DNA of 64,000 bases, from positions 1-64,000 of the forward strand of contig JAHISX010000084.1 of assembly GCA_018817915.1 (NCBI GenBank), read 5' to 3'. The position numbers were made by a program, and so were the translations under genes. Source of the stretch: Bacillota bacterium (GTDB lineage: Bacteria > Bacillota_I > Bacilli_A > Acholeplasmatales > Acholeplasmataceae). A model generated the notes under the pieces. The model worked only from the letters and a program-made list of their open reading frames with translations, did not search any database and had not been told where the DNA came from. Of the stretch, positions 48,955 to 58,980 are shown piece after piece. Position 1 is the stretch's first letter; the number at the start of each line of letters is the position of its first letter.

Positions 48955-51042
48955 TCATGATTGTTGAACTGAGGAAATGTTCATGACAAACAGGTAGTAA
49001 TTTTGATTTAACGGCAAGATAATATTATATTTCCCTGCTGAAAAGAAATATGTATTGGTCAAGCCTGTATCTATGACAGTTATTGTTGTGTTATCAATAC
49101 CAAAAAACAAAGGAATTCCCTTGGAATCTTCCTCAAAAGTTACATAAACATTAGTCTCAAAAGTAATTTCATATAAAAAAGATTTCTCAGACGATGAAAA
49201 CAAACCGCTTATGCTTAATGAATCCTCGTATTCATCAACGATCCCGTATAAAGTATAGGACGTTAATCCAGTTGGTAAAATCTGATAATGATCTTTATCA
49301 AGGTTATCTATATGAATATCCACTATATCATAGAATTTTGTAAAATTATAAATTTTAATATAATAAGTTCCAGACTGCACATGATAAGTCCCATCAGATG
49401 CGAGATTGATAACATCTCCACTGGAGTCGTATAGCTGATTATTTGAGGCTGCACCTATAACATCAATGCGCAATGGTTGATTAATATCAATCCTCAAATA
49501 TGCTACTCCATCCAATTGGTTCGTGACAAATACTTCTCGACCTAAATCAAATAAATCAAAAAATTTTGCATCTTGATACGTAGCTTGGGTATCTTCTTTG
49601 TTATAGTAACTTACTGTAAAAGATCCTTCACCCATTACTTTTGAATAAAGAATCAAGTGGATATCTTGGTGATATGGATTGTAGATTATTTTCTGAATGG
49701 GTTGATTTACTGAGACATGTTCCAAATAAGTTTCATCAGCAATATAAATTTGTGAATTCGTCAGATAAAATTCAATCAATACATAATCAAAATTGTTATT
49801 TAAGACAAATGCATCATAATCCATATTATACTGAGTCATAAAACTATAGGTTCCCGAACCATCTATATAAGCTGTTTGTTCAGAAAAGGTGTTTGAATAA
49901 TCATCAGATACATCAAAAGTATCAATTGAAAAATCAAAAGTATCTCGATGATTAAAATCTCTAGTATCTAGTATGTTGATATAATATACACCTGGATCAA
50001 GATGAATATATTCTAAGGATCTCTCATTTTCAAAATCATAGTAAGGCAAGTCATGATAGTATATATTGTTTATCACATTCGAACCACAATCCATCAAAAA
50101 CCAATTCACATAATGACTGGATTGATCAATTGAAAACTTGTAGTCTCCACTTGATTCGATTGTAAAAAAGTAGTAGATTGCTTTACCAATGTAGTTTGAT
50201 GCATTGACAGTAACTGTATTGTCGATAGCAAAATGTGGCATTGTGCTAATTGATGTCATTGGGTCAAGGGCCTTATTGTATATATCAGTCAATTCAAACA
50301 ATGTCATTTCAGTATCTTCTTCAATGACAACCTTTTGTTCGAGTATAATATCATTATTTTGTAAAAGGGAAGAGTAATCCATATATATGGCTTGTTCCAC
50401 ACTTGTGAAACTTTCGTTAAGTGTTATTCTAACTTTGATTGTTTGGCTTTCTGAAACAATGTAATTTGGCTCATACACTCTGATGATTGATGCGATATAT
50501 TGTTGCTGCAACGCACTGAAATCTGATAAAGGAATTTCAGTAATATTTAAACTGCAGTAGTCAACTCCTTGTTTCATTAACGTTTGATCAATATAAAATG
50601 CTGGATGATTTTTGAATGATATAATTGCATCATAAGACGTTGAATCATTTTTCTTGATGTAAGGCGTCATTGCCGCTTCTATATTGGAGTCATTCCAACT
50701 GACCCTTTCATAATTAACAAAATCGCTTATCTTAAATAAAGCAAGCTTTTCACGTGTTTCAAATAAACCAGTCTTCTCATTTCTAGATTTATATTGACTA
50801 TATAGGTAATTATCATCATATACATATGTCTCTACAAGATGTGTCGGGTGTTCATCAGTACTGACTATGTAAATATCAGTTGTGACTACATAGGTGTAAT
50901 CATTGACATTATCTTTAATCTTGTCATAATATAATCTATCTTTATCAAAATCATCAATACTTAGAGTACTTAGATGGAAAAAGAACGAAACACCAAATAT
51001 CACAATCGATAAAAGAACAATTGATTTTTTTACTATATGCAT
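48955..51042 (-). CDS. Large secreted/membrane-anchored hypothetical protein (695 aa)
   Basis: N-terminal hydrophobic anchor; repeated beta-rich segments of 'SG.Y.F...' / 'DPGVYYINI' type reminiscent of pre-peptidase C-terminal domains. Confidence 0.7.
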   Translation of the reverse strand: MHIVKKSIVLLSIVIFGVSFFFHLSTLSIDDFDKDRLYYDKIKDNVNDYTYVVTTDIYIVSTDEHPTHLVETYVYDDNYLYSQYKSRNEKTGLFETREKLALFKISDFVNYERVSWNDSNIEAAMTPYIKKNDSTSYDAIISFKNHPAFYIDQTLMKQGVDYCSLNITEIPLSDFSALQQQYIASIIRVYEPNYIVSESQTIKVRITLNESFTSVEQAIYMDYSSLLQNNDIILEQKVVIEEDTEMTLFELTDIYNKALDPMTSISTMPHFAIDNTVTVNASNYIGKAIYYFFTIESSGDYKFSIDQSSHYVNWFLMDCGSNVINNIYYHDLPYYDFENERSLEYIHLDPGVYYINILDTRDFNHRDTFDFSIDTFDVSDDYSNTFSEQTAYIDGSGTYSFMTQYNMDYDAFVLNNNFDYVLIEFYLTNSQIYIADETYLEHVSVNQPIQKIIYNPYHQDIHLILYSKVMGEGSFTVSYYNKEDTQATYQDAKFFDLFDLGREVFVTNQLDGVAYLRIDINQPLRIDVIGAASNNQLYDSSGDVINLASDGTYHVQSGTYYIKIYNFTKFYDIVDIHIDNLDKDHYQILPTGLTSYTLYGIVDEYEDSLSISGLFSSSEKSFLYEITFETNVYVTFEEDSKGIPLFFGIDNTTITVIDTGLTNTYFFSAGKYNIILPLNQNYYLFVMNISSVQQS

Positions 51043-51169
51043 CCGATTACCTCGCTTTTCAAAAATGATTACCCCAAAACGAATTTTTATAAAATTATTA
51101 TATCATATAAAGAGATAGAAAGTAATGTCTCAATTCTCAAATTAATTTTTTGTCTTTGCTATAAGAAAA

Positions 51170-51200
51170 AACAGCAAATCGCGATAAAGGATTTGCAGTT
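51170..51200 (-). terminator. Terminator of ppdK
   Basis: AACAGCAAATC / GATTTGCAGTT stem (one mismatch); minus-strand TTTTTTCT follows. Confidence 0.65.
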
Positions 51201-51226
51201 TTTGCTTTCTATTCTTATATGTTTAC

Positions 51227-53851
51227 TTATCTAGGGTTCTTGATGTTTGCGTGTGCAGCAGCTAGTCTAGCAATTGGAACTCTGAATGGTGAACAAGAAA
51301 CATAGCTTAAACCAATATTATGACAGAACTCAACAGAGATAGGATCTCCACCATGTTCTCCACAAATACCAAGTTTAATATTTGGTCTTGTTTGTCTTCC
51401 AAGTTCTACAGCCATCTTCATCAATTTACCAACACCTTGTTGGTCAATGTGAGCAAATGGGTCGCTTGCAAAAATCTTCTTAGAATAATAATCACCTAAG
51501 AATTTACCAGCATCATCTCTTGAGAAACCAAAAGTCATTTGTGTTAAGTCATTTGTACCAAAACTGAAGAATTCAGCTTCTTTAGCAATTTCATCAGCGA
51601 GTAATGCAGCTCTAGGAATTTCAATCATTGTACCAACATAGTATTTAAGTTCAACACCAGCAGCTTTAATGATTGCATCAGCAGTTTCAACAACGATGTC
51701 TTTAACATATTGTAATTCTTTGACATCTCCAACAAGTGGAATCATGATTTCAGGAACAACATGCATGCCTTCTTTATTGACATGAATTGCAGCTTCAATA
51801 ACAGCTTGAGTTTGCATAACTGCAATTTCAGGATAAGTTACGCTTAAGCGTACACCACGGTGACCCAACATTGGATTTGTTTCATGAAGGTCATCAATCG
51901 TCTTTTGAAGTGTTTCATAAGTTAATCCCATATCTTTAGCTAATGCTACGATATCATCTTTGTCAGTTGGAACGAATTCATGTAGTGGTGGATCCAAATA
52001 ACGAATGGTTACGGCATAACCTTTCATTTCTTTGTATAAGCCAATGAAGTCTTCTCTTTGCATAGGAAGCAACTTAGCTAATGCTTTCTTTCTTTCTTCA
52101 ACATTCTTAGCAACGATCATTTCTCTAACTGCAGGAATACGATCAGCTTCGAAGAACATATGTTCAGTACGGCATAAACCAATACCTTGAGCACCATAGT
52201 TGTAAGCAACTTTAGCATCTCTAGGATTATCAGCATTCGCACGAACTTCTAAAGCTCTAAATTTATCAGCCCAAGCCATAAGTTTACCGAAATCTCCAGA
52301 TACTGTAGCATCTTGAGTTTCTACTTTTTGTCCATAAACTTTACCAGTAGAACCATCTAATGAAATCCAGTCGCCTTCTTTAAAGACTTCTCCATTAACT
52401 TCAAAAGTTAAGTTGTGTTCATCAACGTGAACTGCACCAGCACCAGCGACACAGCATGTTCCCATACCACGAGCAACAACTGCAGCATGTGATGTCATAC
52501 CACCGCGTGATGTTAAGACACCTGAAGATACGATCATACCTTCAATATCTTCTGGAGATGTTTCTTGACGTACTAAAACGACAGGAAGGCCATCTTGAGC
52601 TTTCATTTCTTTAGCTCTATCAGCAGTAAATGCAACACGACCAGTTGCTGCACCAGGAGATGCATTTAAACCTGTTGTAATGACTCTAGCTTTTTTAAGA
52701 GCTTCAGGATTGAACTGTGGATGTAATAATGCATCTAGTTGTGAAGGTTCAACCTTTAAGACTGCTTCTTTTTCTGTTAGAACGCCTTCTTCAACTAGGT
52801 CAATGGCAATTTTTAGAGCTGCTTGTGCAGTTCTCTTACCATTACGTGTTTGAAGCATATATAATTTACCTCTTTCGATGGTAAATTCCATATCTTGCAT
52901 ATCACGATAATGAGCTTCTAGTTTTCTGGAAATATCATCGAATTGTTCATATAATGCAAGATTGTCTGACTTAAGTTCTGCGATTGGTTTTGGAGTACGA
53001 ATACCAGCAACAACATCTTCACCTTGTGCATTAAATAGGTATTCTCCATAAAGTTCTTTAGTTCCATCTGATGGATTTCTTGAGAAAGCAACACCAGTTC
53101 CTGAATCTTCACCCATGTTACCAAAGACCATGCCTTGGACGTTAACGGCAGTTCCCCATTCGTAAGGAATGTGGTTTAAACGACGGTAAGTGTTCGCACG
53201 AGGATTATCCCATGATCTGAAAACCGCAGTAATTGATTCAATCAATTGAACTTTTGGATCTTGAGGGAATGGTTCACCCTTCAATTCTTCGTATTTCTTT
53301 AAGAAACGAGCAACTAATTCAACTAAATCATCTGCATTAAGATCAGTGTCTAATTCAACGCCCTTTTGTTTCTTCATTGCTTCAAGTAAATGTTCAAAAT
53401 TAGCTTTTTCGATATCCATGACGACATCAGCAAACATTTGAATGAAACGACGGTAAGAGTCATATGCAAAACGAGGATTATTTGTTAGCTTAGCTAATCC
53501 TTTAACAGAAACATCATTTAAACCTAAGTTTAAAATTGTATCCATCATCCCAGGCATAGATGCTCTAGCGCCCGAACGTACAGAAACTAAGAATGGATCA
53601 CTCTTATCTCCGAATTTTTTCCCTGCTTCTTTTTCTGTTACTGCTAATGCAGCATCAATTTGTGCAATGATTTCGCTAGAAATAACTTTCTTTTTAGCAT
53701 AATAATCATTACAAGCGTCTGTTGTTACTGTAAAACCTTGTGGCACTGGCATCCCTAGTGATGTCATTTCAGCTAGGTTGGCACCTTTACCACCAAGAAT
53801 GTTCTTCATGGTTGCATTGCCTTCTTTAAATAAATAAACATATTTAGCCAT
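51227..53851 (-). CDS. ppdK: Pyruvate, phosphate dikinase
   Basis: GGKGANLAEMTSLGMPVPQGFTV; GGMTSHAAVVARGMGTCCVAG; LGICGEHGGDP. Confidence 0.97.
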   Translation of the reverse strand: MAKYVYLFKEGNATMKNILGGKGANLAEMTSLGMPVPQGFTVTTDACNDYYAKKKVISSEIIAQIDAALAVTEKEAGKKFGDKSDPFLVSVRSGARASMPGMMDTILNLGLNDVSVKGLAKLTNNPRFAYDSYRRFIQMFADVVMDIEKANFEHLLEAMKKQKGVELDTDLNADDLVELVARFLKKYEELKGEPFPQDPKVQLIESITAVFRSWDNPRANTYRRLNHIPYEWGTAVNVQGMVFGNMGEDSGTGVAFSRNPSDGTKELYGEYLFNAQGEDVVAGIRTPKPIAELKSDNLALYEQFDDISRKLEAHYRDMQDMEFTIERGKLYMLQTRNGKRTAQAALKIAIDLVEEGVLTEKEAVLKVEPSQLDALLHPQFNPEALKKARVITTGLNASPGAATGRVAFTADRAKEMKAQDGLPVVLVRQETSPEDIEGMIVSSGVLTSRGGMTSHAAVVARGMGTCCVAGAGAVHVDEHNLTFEVNGEVFKEGDWISLDGSTGKVYGQKVETQDATVSGDFGKLMAWADKFRALEVRANADNPRDAKVAYNYGAQGIGLCRTEHMFFEADRIPAVREMIVAKNVEERKKALAKLLPMQREDFIGLYKEMKGYAVTIRYLDPPLHEFVPTDKDDIVALAKDMGLTYETLQKTIDDLHETNPMLGHRGVRLSVTYPEIAVMQTQAVIEAAIHVNKEGMHVVPEIMIPLVGDVKELQYVKDIVVETADAIIKAAGVELKYYVGTMIEIPRAALLADEIAKEAEFFSFGTNDLTQMTFGFSRDDAGKFLGDYYSKKIFASDPFAHIDQQGVGKLMKMAVELGRQTRPNIKLGICGEHGGDPISVEFCHNIGLSYVSCSPFRVPIARLAAAHANIKNPR

Positions 53852-53898
53852 TTGTATTTTCCTTTCTTTTTACAAAATATTTATAATCATAGTCTCAA

Positions 53899-54849
53899 CT
53901 AAGAAACTTTCTTAACTAACTTATATAATTCATTCTTTGGTCTTGTTTGACCAACGACATTTGCGAATGGTAAATGTACCATTCTTGAATCTCTAACTCC
54001 TACACAAACGCCATAGATACCATCATTTAATAGTTCAACAGCATAAGTACCCATTCTAGATCCTAAAATACGATCTTCAGGACATGGTGATCCACCTCTT
54101 TGAATATAACCTAACACTGTTGCTCTTGAAGCAAATCCTGTTTTTTCAGTTATTTCCTCTGCAAGTGCATGTGGATCTAATATTTTTTCGGTGATGACAA
54201 CAATCGCATGTCTTCTACCTTTTTCTTTATGTTCGGTAAGTCTTTTAAACATTAGTTCTTTTTCCATCGGATTTTCAGGTGTAATGATAAATTCAGCACC
54301 ACCACAAATACCAGCGAACAGTGCTAAATCTCCACAACGTCTACCCATGGTTTCAACGATAGAACATCGTTGATGAGATGTTGATGTATCTCTTAATTTA
54401 TCAATGGCATCAACAATAGTTTCAACTGCGGTAGAAAATCCTATGGTAAAGTCTGTTCCTGCAATATCATTATCGATCGTGCCAGGTAACCCAATAATTT
54501 TTACACCAAGTCTAGAGAATTCCATTGCGCCTCTATAGGTTCCATCTCCACCAATAACAATGAGTGCATCAATGCCTCTATTTTTTAAATTTTCAGCCGC
54601 TACTTTCCTAACATTTTCATCTAAAAATTCTGCTGATCTTGCAGTTCCCAAAAATGTTCCACCTAAAGATAACATCCCAGATACACTATTCGAAGTCAAA
54701 TGAATCATATCATCTTTAATCAATCCAGCATAACCATCTTTGATCCCAAATATTTCATGCTTATAAACTGTACCCGCACGGACAACCGCACGAATTGCAG
54801 CATTCATACCAGGTGCATCTCCACCAGATGTTAAAACAGCAATTTTCAT
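53899..54849 (-). CDS. pfkA: 6-phosphofructokinase, ATP-type
   Basis: [26 protein letters not shown] and [10 protein letters not shown], with the Gly residues typical of ATP-PFK. Confidence 0.95.
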   Translation of the reverse strand: MKIAVLTSGGDAPGMNAAIRAVVRAGTVYKHEIFGIKDGYAGLIKDDMIHLTSNSVSGMLSLGGTFLGTARSAEFLDENVRKVAAENLKNRGIDALIVIGGDGTYRGAMEFSRLGVKIIGLPGTIDNDIAGTDFTIGFSTAVETIVDAIDKLRDTSTSHQRCSIVETMGRRCGDLALFAGICGGAEFIITPENPMEKELMFKRLTEHKEKGRRHAIVVITEKILDPHALAEEITEKTGFASRATVLGYIQRGGSPCPEDRILGSRMGTYAVELLNDGIYGVCVGVRDSRMVHLPFANVVGQTRPKNELYKLVKKVS

Positions 54850-55040
54850 ATTTTCTGCTCTCCTTACATAAAAAAACGGACTACCTCATATATTATAACA
54901 CATACTATGTATGAAATATACTCGAAGACACAACAATTTAGCGCTTATGAAAACGATTTTATCGCTGTTTGTCCATAGAATTTTTTTTATTTATGGTAAA
55001 ATAACAAATGGTAAAATAAAATAATGAGAATGGTGATTAT

Positions 55041-56285
55041 ATGAAAAATTTAGTAGGAGCAGCACTTCTAGGACAATCTGGTGGACCAACTAGTGTTATT
55101 AATGCAAGTGCAGCTGGCGTCTTTTTAGAAGCCTTAAAGCAAGAAAATATTACAGAAGTCTATGGTGCAGTTCACGGTATTAAAGGTGTTCTAAATGAAG
55201 ATTTTTATGACATGAAGCAGGAAGATCCTGCTGAACTATTGTTATTAAAAAATACGCCATCGTCTTCAATCGGTAGCGTTCGCTATAAGATGAAGAATCC
55301 AAAAGTTGATGATAGTGAATATCAAAGACTACTTGAAGTATTTAAGAAATACAATATTCGTTATTTCTTCTATAATGGTGGAAATGACTCCATGGATACA
55401 TGTAATAAAATCAGTAAATACTTGAAAAAATCAGGTTATGATTGCAATGTTATGGGCGTTCCTAAGACCATTGACAATGACTTAAATGCAACAGATCATT
55501 CACCTGGATATGCAAGTGCAGCAAAATATGTTGCAACAACTTTAATGGAACTATATCATGATGCCAATGTATATGATATCCCTCAAGTAACCATTGTAGA
55601 AGTCATGGGTAGAAATGCAGGTTGGTTAACTGCAGCAGCAGCTTTAGCACAATATAAAGGTCAAGGACCAGATTTAATTTATCTTCCTGAAATTCCTTTT
55701 GATTTTGATGATTTCTTTGTTCACGTTCAACGCGTTATTGCTGAAAAAGGTAAATGTATCGTTGCAGTGAGTGAAGGTATTAAGACTAAAGAAGGTAAAT
55801 ACATCCCAGAACTTTTTGCTGATTTGAAAAAAGATGCTTTTGGACATGCACAATTAGGTGGTACTGCACAAGTACTTGCTGAGGAAGTTGGAAAGAGAAC
55901 AAAAGTTAAAGTCAGAGCAATTGAATTTAGTTTACTTCAACGTTCTGCAGCTCATTTAGCATCAAAAGTTGATGTTGAAGAAGCTTTCAATTCAGGTAAA
56001 AAAGCTGTTCAAGCAGCTGTTCGTGGTACAACTGATAAGATGGTTGGATTCAAAAGAATTTCAAGCAATCCTTATAAGATGAAATATGTACTACTACCTC
56101 TTAAGTTAGCTGCTAATACAGAACAAAAGGTTCCACTAGAATGGATCTTGCCTGATGGTAAGGGAATGACTCAAGATTATATCGATTATGCACTTCCACT
56201 GATTCAAGGTGAGAGCAAAGCTAAATTGGTTGATGGTCTTCCAAGATTTGCAATGTTAAAGAAAATTAGAGTTGTAAAAAAGTAA
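55041..56285 (+). CDS. Phosphofructokinase, PPi-type
   Basis: QSGGPTSVINASAAG; YNGGNDSMDT and GVPKTIDNDL, with the Asp/Lys residues typical of PPi-PFK. Confidence 0.9.
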   Translation: MKNLVGAALLGQSGGPTSVINASAAGVFLEALKQENITEVYGAVHGIKGVLNEDFYDMKQEDPAELLLLKNTPSSSIGSVRYKMKNPKVDDSEYQRLLEVFKKYNIRYFFYNGGNDSMDTCNKISKYLKKSGYDCNVMGVPKTIDNDLNATDHSPGYASAAKYVATTLMELYHDANVYDIPQVTIVEVMGRNAGWLTAAAALAQYKGQGPDLIYLPEIPFDFDDFFVHVQRVIAEKGKCIVAVSEGIKTKEGKYIPELFADLKKDAFGHAQLGGTAQVLAEEVGKRTKVKVRAIEFSLLQRSAAHLASKVDVEEAFNSGKKAVQAAVRGTTDKMVGFKRISSNPYKMKYVLLPLKLAANTEQKVPLEWILPDGKGMTQDYIDYALPLIQGESKAKLVDGLPRFAMLKKIRVVKK

Positions 56286-56301
56286 AATTTTCTCAAAAAT
56301 A

Positions 56302-56325
56302 AAAGAGTCGACTGACTCTTTTTTT
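56302..56325. terminator. Terminator between PPi-PFK and the convergent lipoprotein gene
   Basis: AAAGAGTC-gact-GACTCTTT then T-tract. Confidence 0.7.
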
Positions 56326-56341
56326 GTTGTAAATATATGTT

Positions 56342-57436
56342 TTACTCAACTTGTGTAATTAAGATTTCAAAAATACCAATTCTTGCTCTATTAAAGAATG
56401 TAAGATCATATATGCCAGCATCAAGTACTAATTCATATCCGGGTTCTAAATTGTAATATCCTATAAATTGATGATCGACATCGTGAAGATGAAGTCCAAG
56501 ACTATATTCACTATTAATTTCTATGTGGTATGTACCTGATTGAGTTACATTAAAGGAAAGAACATCGGAATCCCTATCATATTCAAAGTTTATAGATTTT
56601 GGTATATTAAGCTCTATAAACGTTCTATCTGCTTCTATCGATGCATAATTAGGATAGTCATCAAGACCATATGTATCTAAGACATTTGTGTCATATGTGG
56701 TTGGATTATATTCATATTTGAAAAGGACTAAAGCGTTTAGGTATGGATTAAAACCTTCATTAGGAATTAAAACTTCATTTAGATAAGCAACAGTGTCAAA
56801 TGAGATAGAAAGGATTGCCCTTGTTGATTGGTCAAAACAAGCAGTTACATCAAAGTTGATATCTGACAAATCATAATCTACTTCATCTTTAAGTGTTGAA
56901 TAATCAAGTGTTAGTAAAAAGAATAAATAGCAAGGGTTATCTTCTAAAAAGACACCTGCATTGACAGAAAAGTTAAATTGATAGACTTGATCGTTACTAT
57001 CATCTAAAGTATATTGATCCACCTGTAAAACAGGAAGAAATCCAATACTTGTCCAATCATCCATAGTTGTATAAGCTAAGGTTTGAAAATATTCTGTATC
57101 TCCTTGATAGTACATATAATTTGTATCATCTATGTGTTCATAGAAGTTTTCCAACTTCTCATCATAAGCAAAAATACTACTATTGTTGAAAAATGTATAT
57201 TCAGATTCAAGAAAAGAATAATTACTTCCATATTCTCTTCTATCTCTACTCATTTGAACAACTATGTTATAACTGCTTTGGTTTTTCAACTCATCCAATG
57301 CATCATCAAATAAATTTTGAAAAGTAATTTCATCTGAATCAGAGCTGTCTGTACACCCAACAATAAAAAGACTATAAATAATCAATAATAAAATGAAAAA
57401 AAACTTTTTGCATGTTCTTGAATTCATTAACATCAT
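56342..57436 (-). CDS. Hypothetical lipoprotein (364 aa)
   Basis: Lipobox LIIYSLFIVGC; beta-rich C-terminus SGTYHIEINSEYSLGLHLHD...AGIYDLTFFN. Confidence 0.75.
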   Translation of the reverse strand: MMLMNSRTCKKFFFILLLIIYSLFIVGCTDSSDSDEITFQNLFDDALDELKNQSSYNIVVQMSRDRREYGSNYSFLESEYTFFNNSSIFAYDEKLENFYEHIDDTNYMYYQGDTEYFQTLAYTTMDDWTSIGFLPVLQVDQYTLDDSNDQVYQFNFSVNAGVFLEDNPCYLFFLLTLDYSTLKDEVDYDLSDINFDVTACFDQSTRAILSISFDTVAYLNEVLIPNEGFNPYLNALVLFKYEYNPTTYDTNVLDTYGLDDYPNYASIEADRTFIELNIPKSINFEYDRDSDVLSFNVTQSGTYHIEINSEYSLGLHLHDVDHQFIGYYNLEPGYELVLDAGIYDLTFFNRARIGIFEILITQVE

Positions 57437-57584
57437 AATTTGATTACCCCCGTTAGGTATTAATATAAATAATTATAACATAGATGCTTTTAAAGAGATA
57501 AGTCTGTATCAGTATTTATTTAACTATCAAAAGTCTGCTTTTCATTATATAATATAATAAAATAACGAAGAAGAGGTGCAACTC

Positions 57585-58319
57585 ATGGATTTTTTAAATT
57601 CTTGGTGGCTATATGTAATCATAGGTATTGTTTTTGCTTATGTACTATTACAATCCACTGTTTTTTTACTTAAGGCAAGAAGGAAAGCTAAAGAATTAGG
57701 CTTCACAAATAAGCAAATCAATAAAACGATGACATCATCAATGATCTTCAGTCTCGCTCCTTCATTTGCAATACTTATTGGATTAGTTGCACTAAGCAAA
57801 GTATTTGGTCCGATGATAGCAGGTATGAGACTTGGAACATTGGGAGCTGTTACTTATGAACTTCCTGCAGCTATCAATGTCATTACTGGTGTCTTCGGTA
57901 TGGAAATTGGGGATATATTAACATCTGAAATGGTTGTTACTGCATTATGGGTTATGACTTTTGGGTGTATTCCACCTTTATTGATCATTCCTTTGTTTTT
58001 CAAAAGATTTAATAAGAGTTTAGAAAATGTGAAGAAAAAGGATTCCACTTGGAATGCCGTCATGATGGATGCCTTATTTTTAGGAATGATTTCAGCTTTT
58101 GTCGGTTTCGTTTTAGCACCCAAAACAACTGATAGTGGTGAAACTTATATTTCTTTACTGGCAATATTGGTGCTTATTACTTCTGCTTTATTAATAATCG
58201 TCTTTGGGCTTCTCATGAAAAAATTCAAATGGGACTGGTTAAAGAACTATGCACTACCCTTATCAATGATTAGTGCAATGGCTCTTGCTATTTTGTTTGC
58301 AAGTTGGGGGGTAAGATAA
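57585..58319 (+). CDS. DUF5058-like membrane protein
   Basis: Multi-TM; YELPAAINVITGVFGMEIGDILTSEMVVTALWVMTFGCIPPLL. Confidence 0.75.
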   Translation: MDFLNSWWLYVIIGIVFAYVLLQSTVFLLKARRKAKELGFTNKQINKTMTSSMIFSLAPSFAILIGLVALSKVFGPMIAGMRLGTLGAVTYELPAAINVITGVFGMEIGDILTSEMVVTALWVMTFGCIPPLLIIPLFFKRFNKSLENVKKKDSTWNAVMMDALFLGMISAFVGFVLAPKTTDSGETYISLLAILVLITSALLIIVFGLLMKKFKWDWLKNYALPLSMISAMALAILFASWGVR

Positions 58320-58320
58320 A

Positions 58321-58980
58321 ATGAATAAAACATATCAAGATCAATTACATAGTGAAGGTAGAATTTGGATGCTTGGTGCATTAGCACTTTTCATCAGTGT
58401 GCCCTTAACAATCAGTCTTGTCACAGGTATCTGGCCAACTTTTGCAAAATTCTTACCAGGATTTATTGCAACTGCAGCTATTTTCTGGCCAGTTACAACC
58501 ATTGAAGTCTTTACATTTACACCAATGCTTGGTACTGGTTCGAGCTATTTAGCATTCGTAACTGGTAATTTAACAAATATGAAAGTTCCTGCTGCTCTTA
58601 ATGCTCAAGATGCACTAAATGTTAACAAAGGTACTGAAGAAGGGGATGTCATTTCAACAATTGCGGTTGCTTCTTCAAGTATCATCACAACAGTCATCAT
58701 TATCATTGGAGCTTTGTTAATCATTCCTTTAACACCAGTTCTTGAGTCAGATGCTTTAAAACCAGCATTTGATAACATTATTCCTGCTCTATTTGGAGCA
58801 CTTGGAATTGTTTATATAATGAAAAGATGGCAAGTTGCGCTCATTCCTGTTGCAATCATGATTTTATTCTTCTTATTAGTTCCAGGTAGCGGCAAGCTTG
58901 TCGGTATCATGGTACCAGTTGGTGTTGTAATTTCATTAGTTGTAGCAAGATACTTATATAAGAAAGGAATGATTAAATAA
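58321..58980 (+). CDS. Hypothetical multi-TM membrane protein (219 aa), partner of the DUF5058-like protein
   Basis: Starts 2 nt after the preceding gene; multiple hydrophobic segments; motif VPAALNAQDALNVNKGTEEGDVISTIAVASSSI. Confidence 0.75.
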   Translation: MNKTYQDQLHSEGRIWMLGALALFISVPLTISLVTGIWPTFAKFLPGFIATAAIFWPVTTIEVFTFTPMLGTGSSYLAFVTGNLTNMKVPAALNAQDALNVNKGTEEGDVISTIAVASSSIITTVIIIIGALLIIPLTPVLESDALKPAFDNIIPALFGALGIVYIMKRWQVALIPVAIMILFFLLVPGSGKLVGIMVPVGVVISLVVARYLYKKGMIK

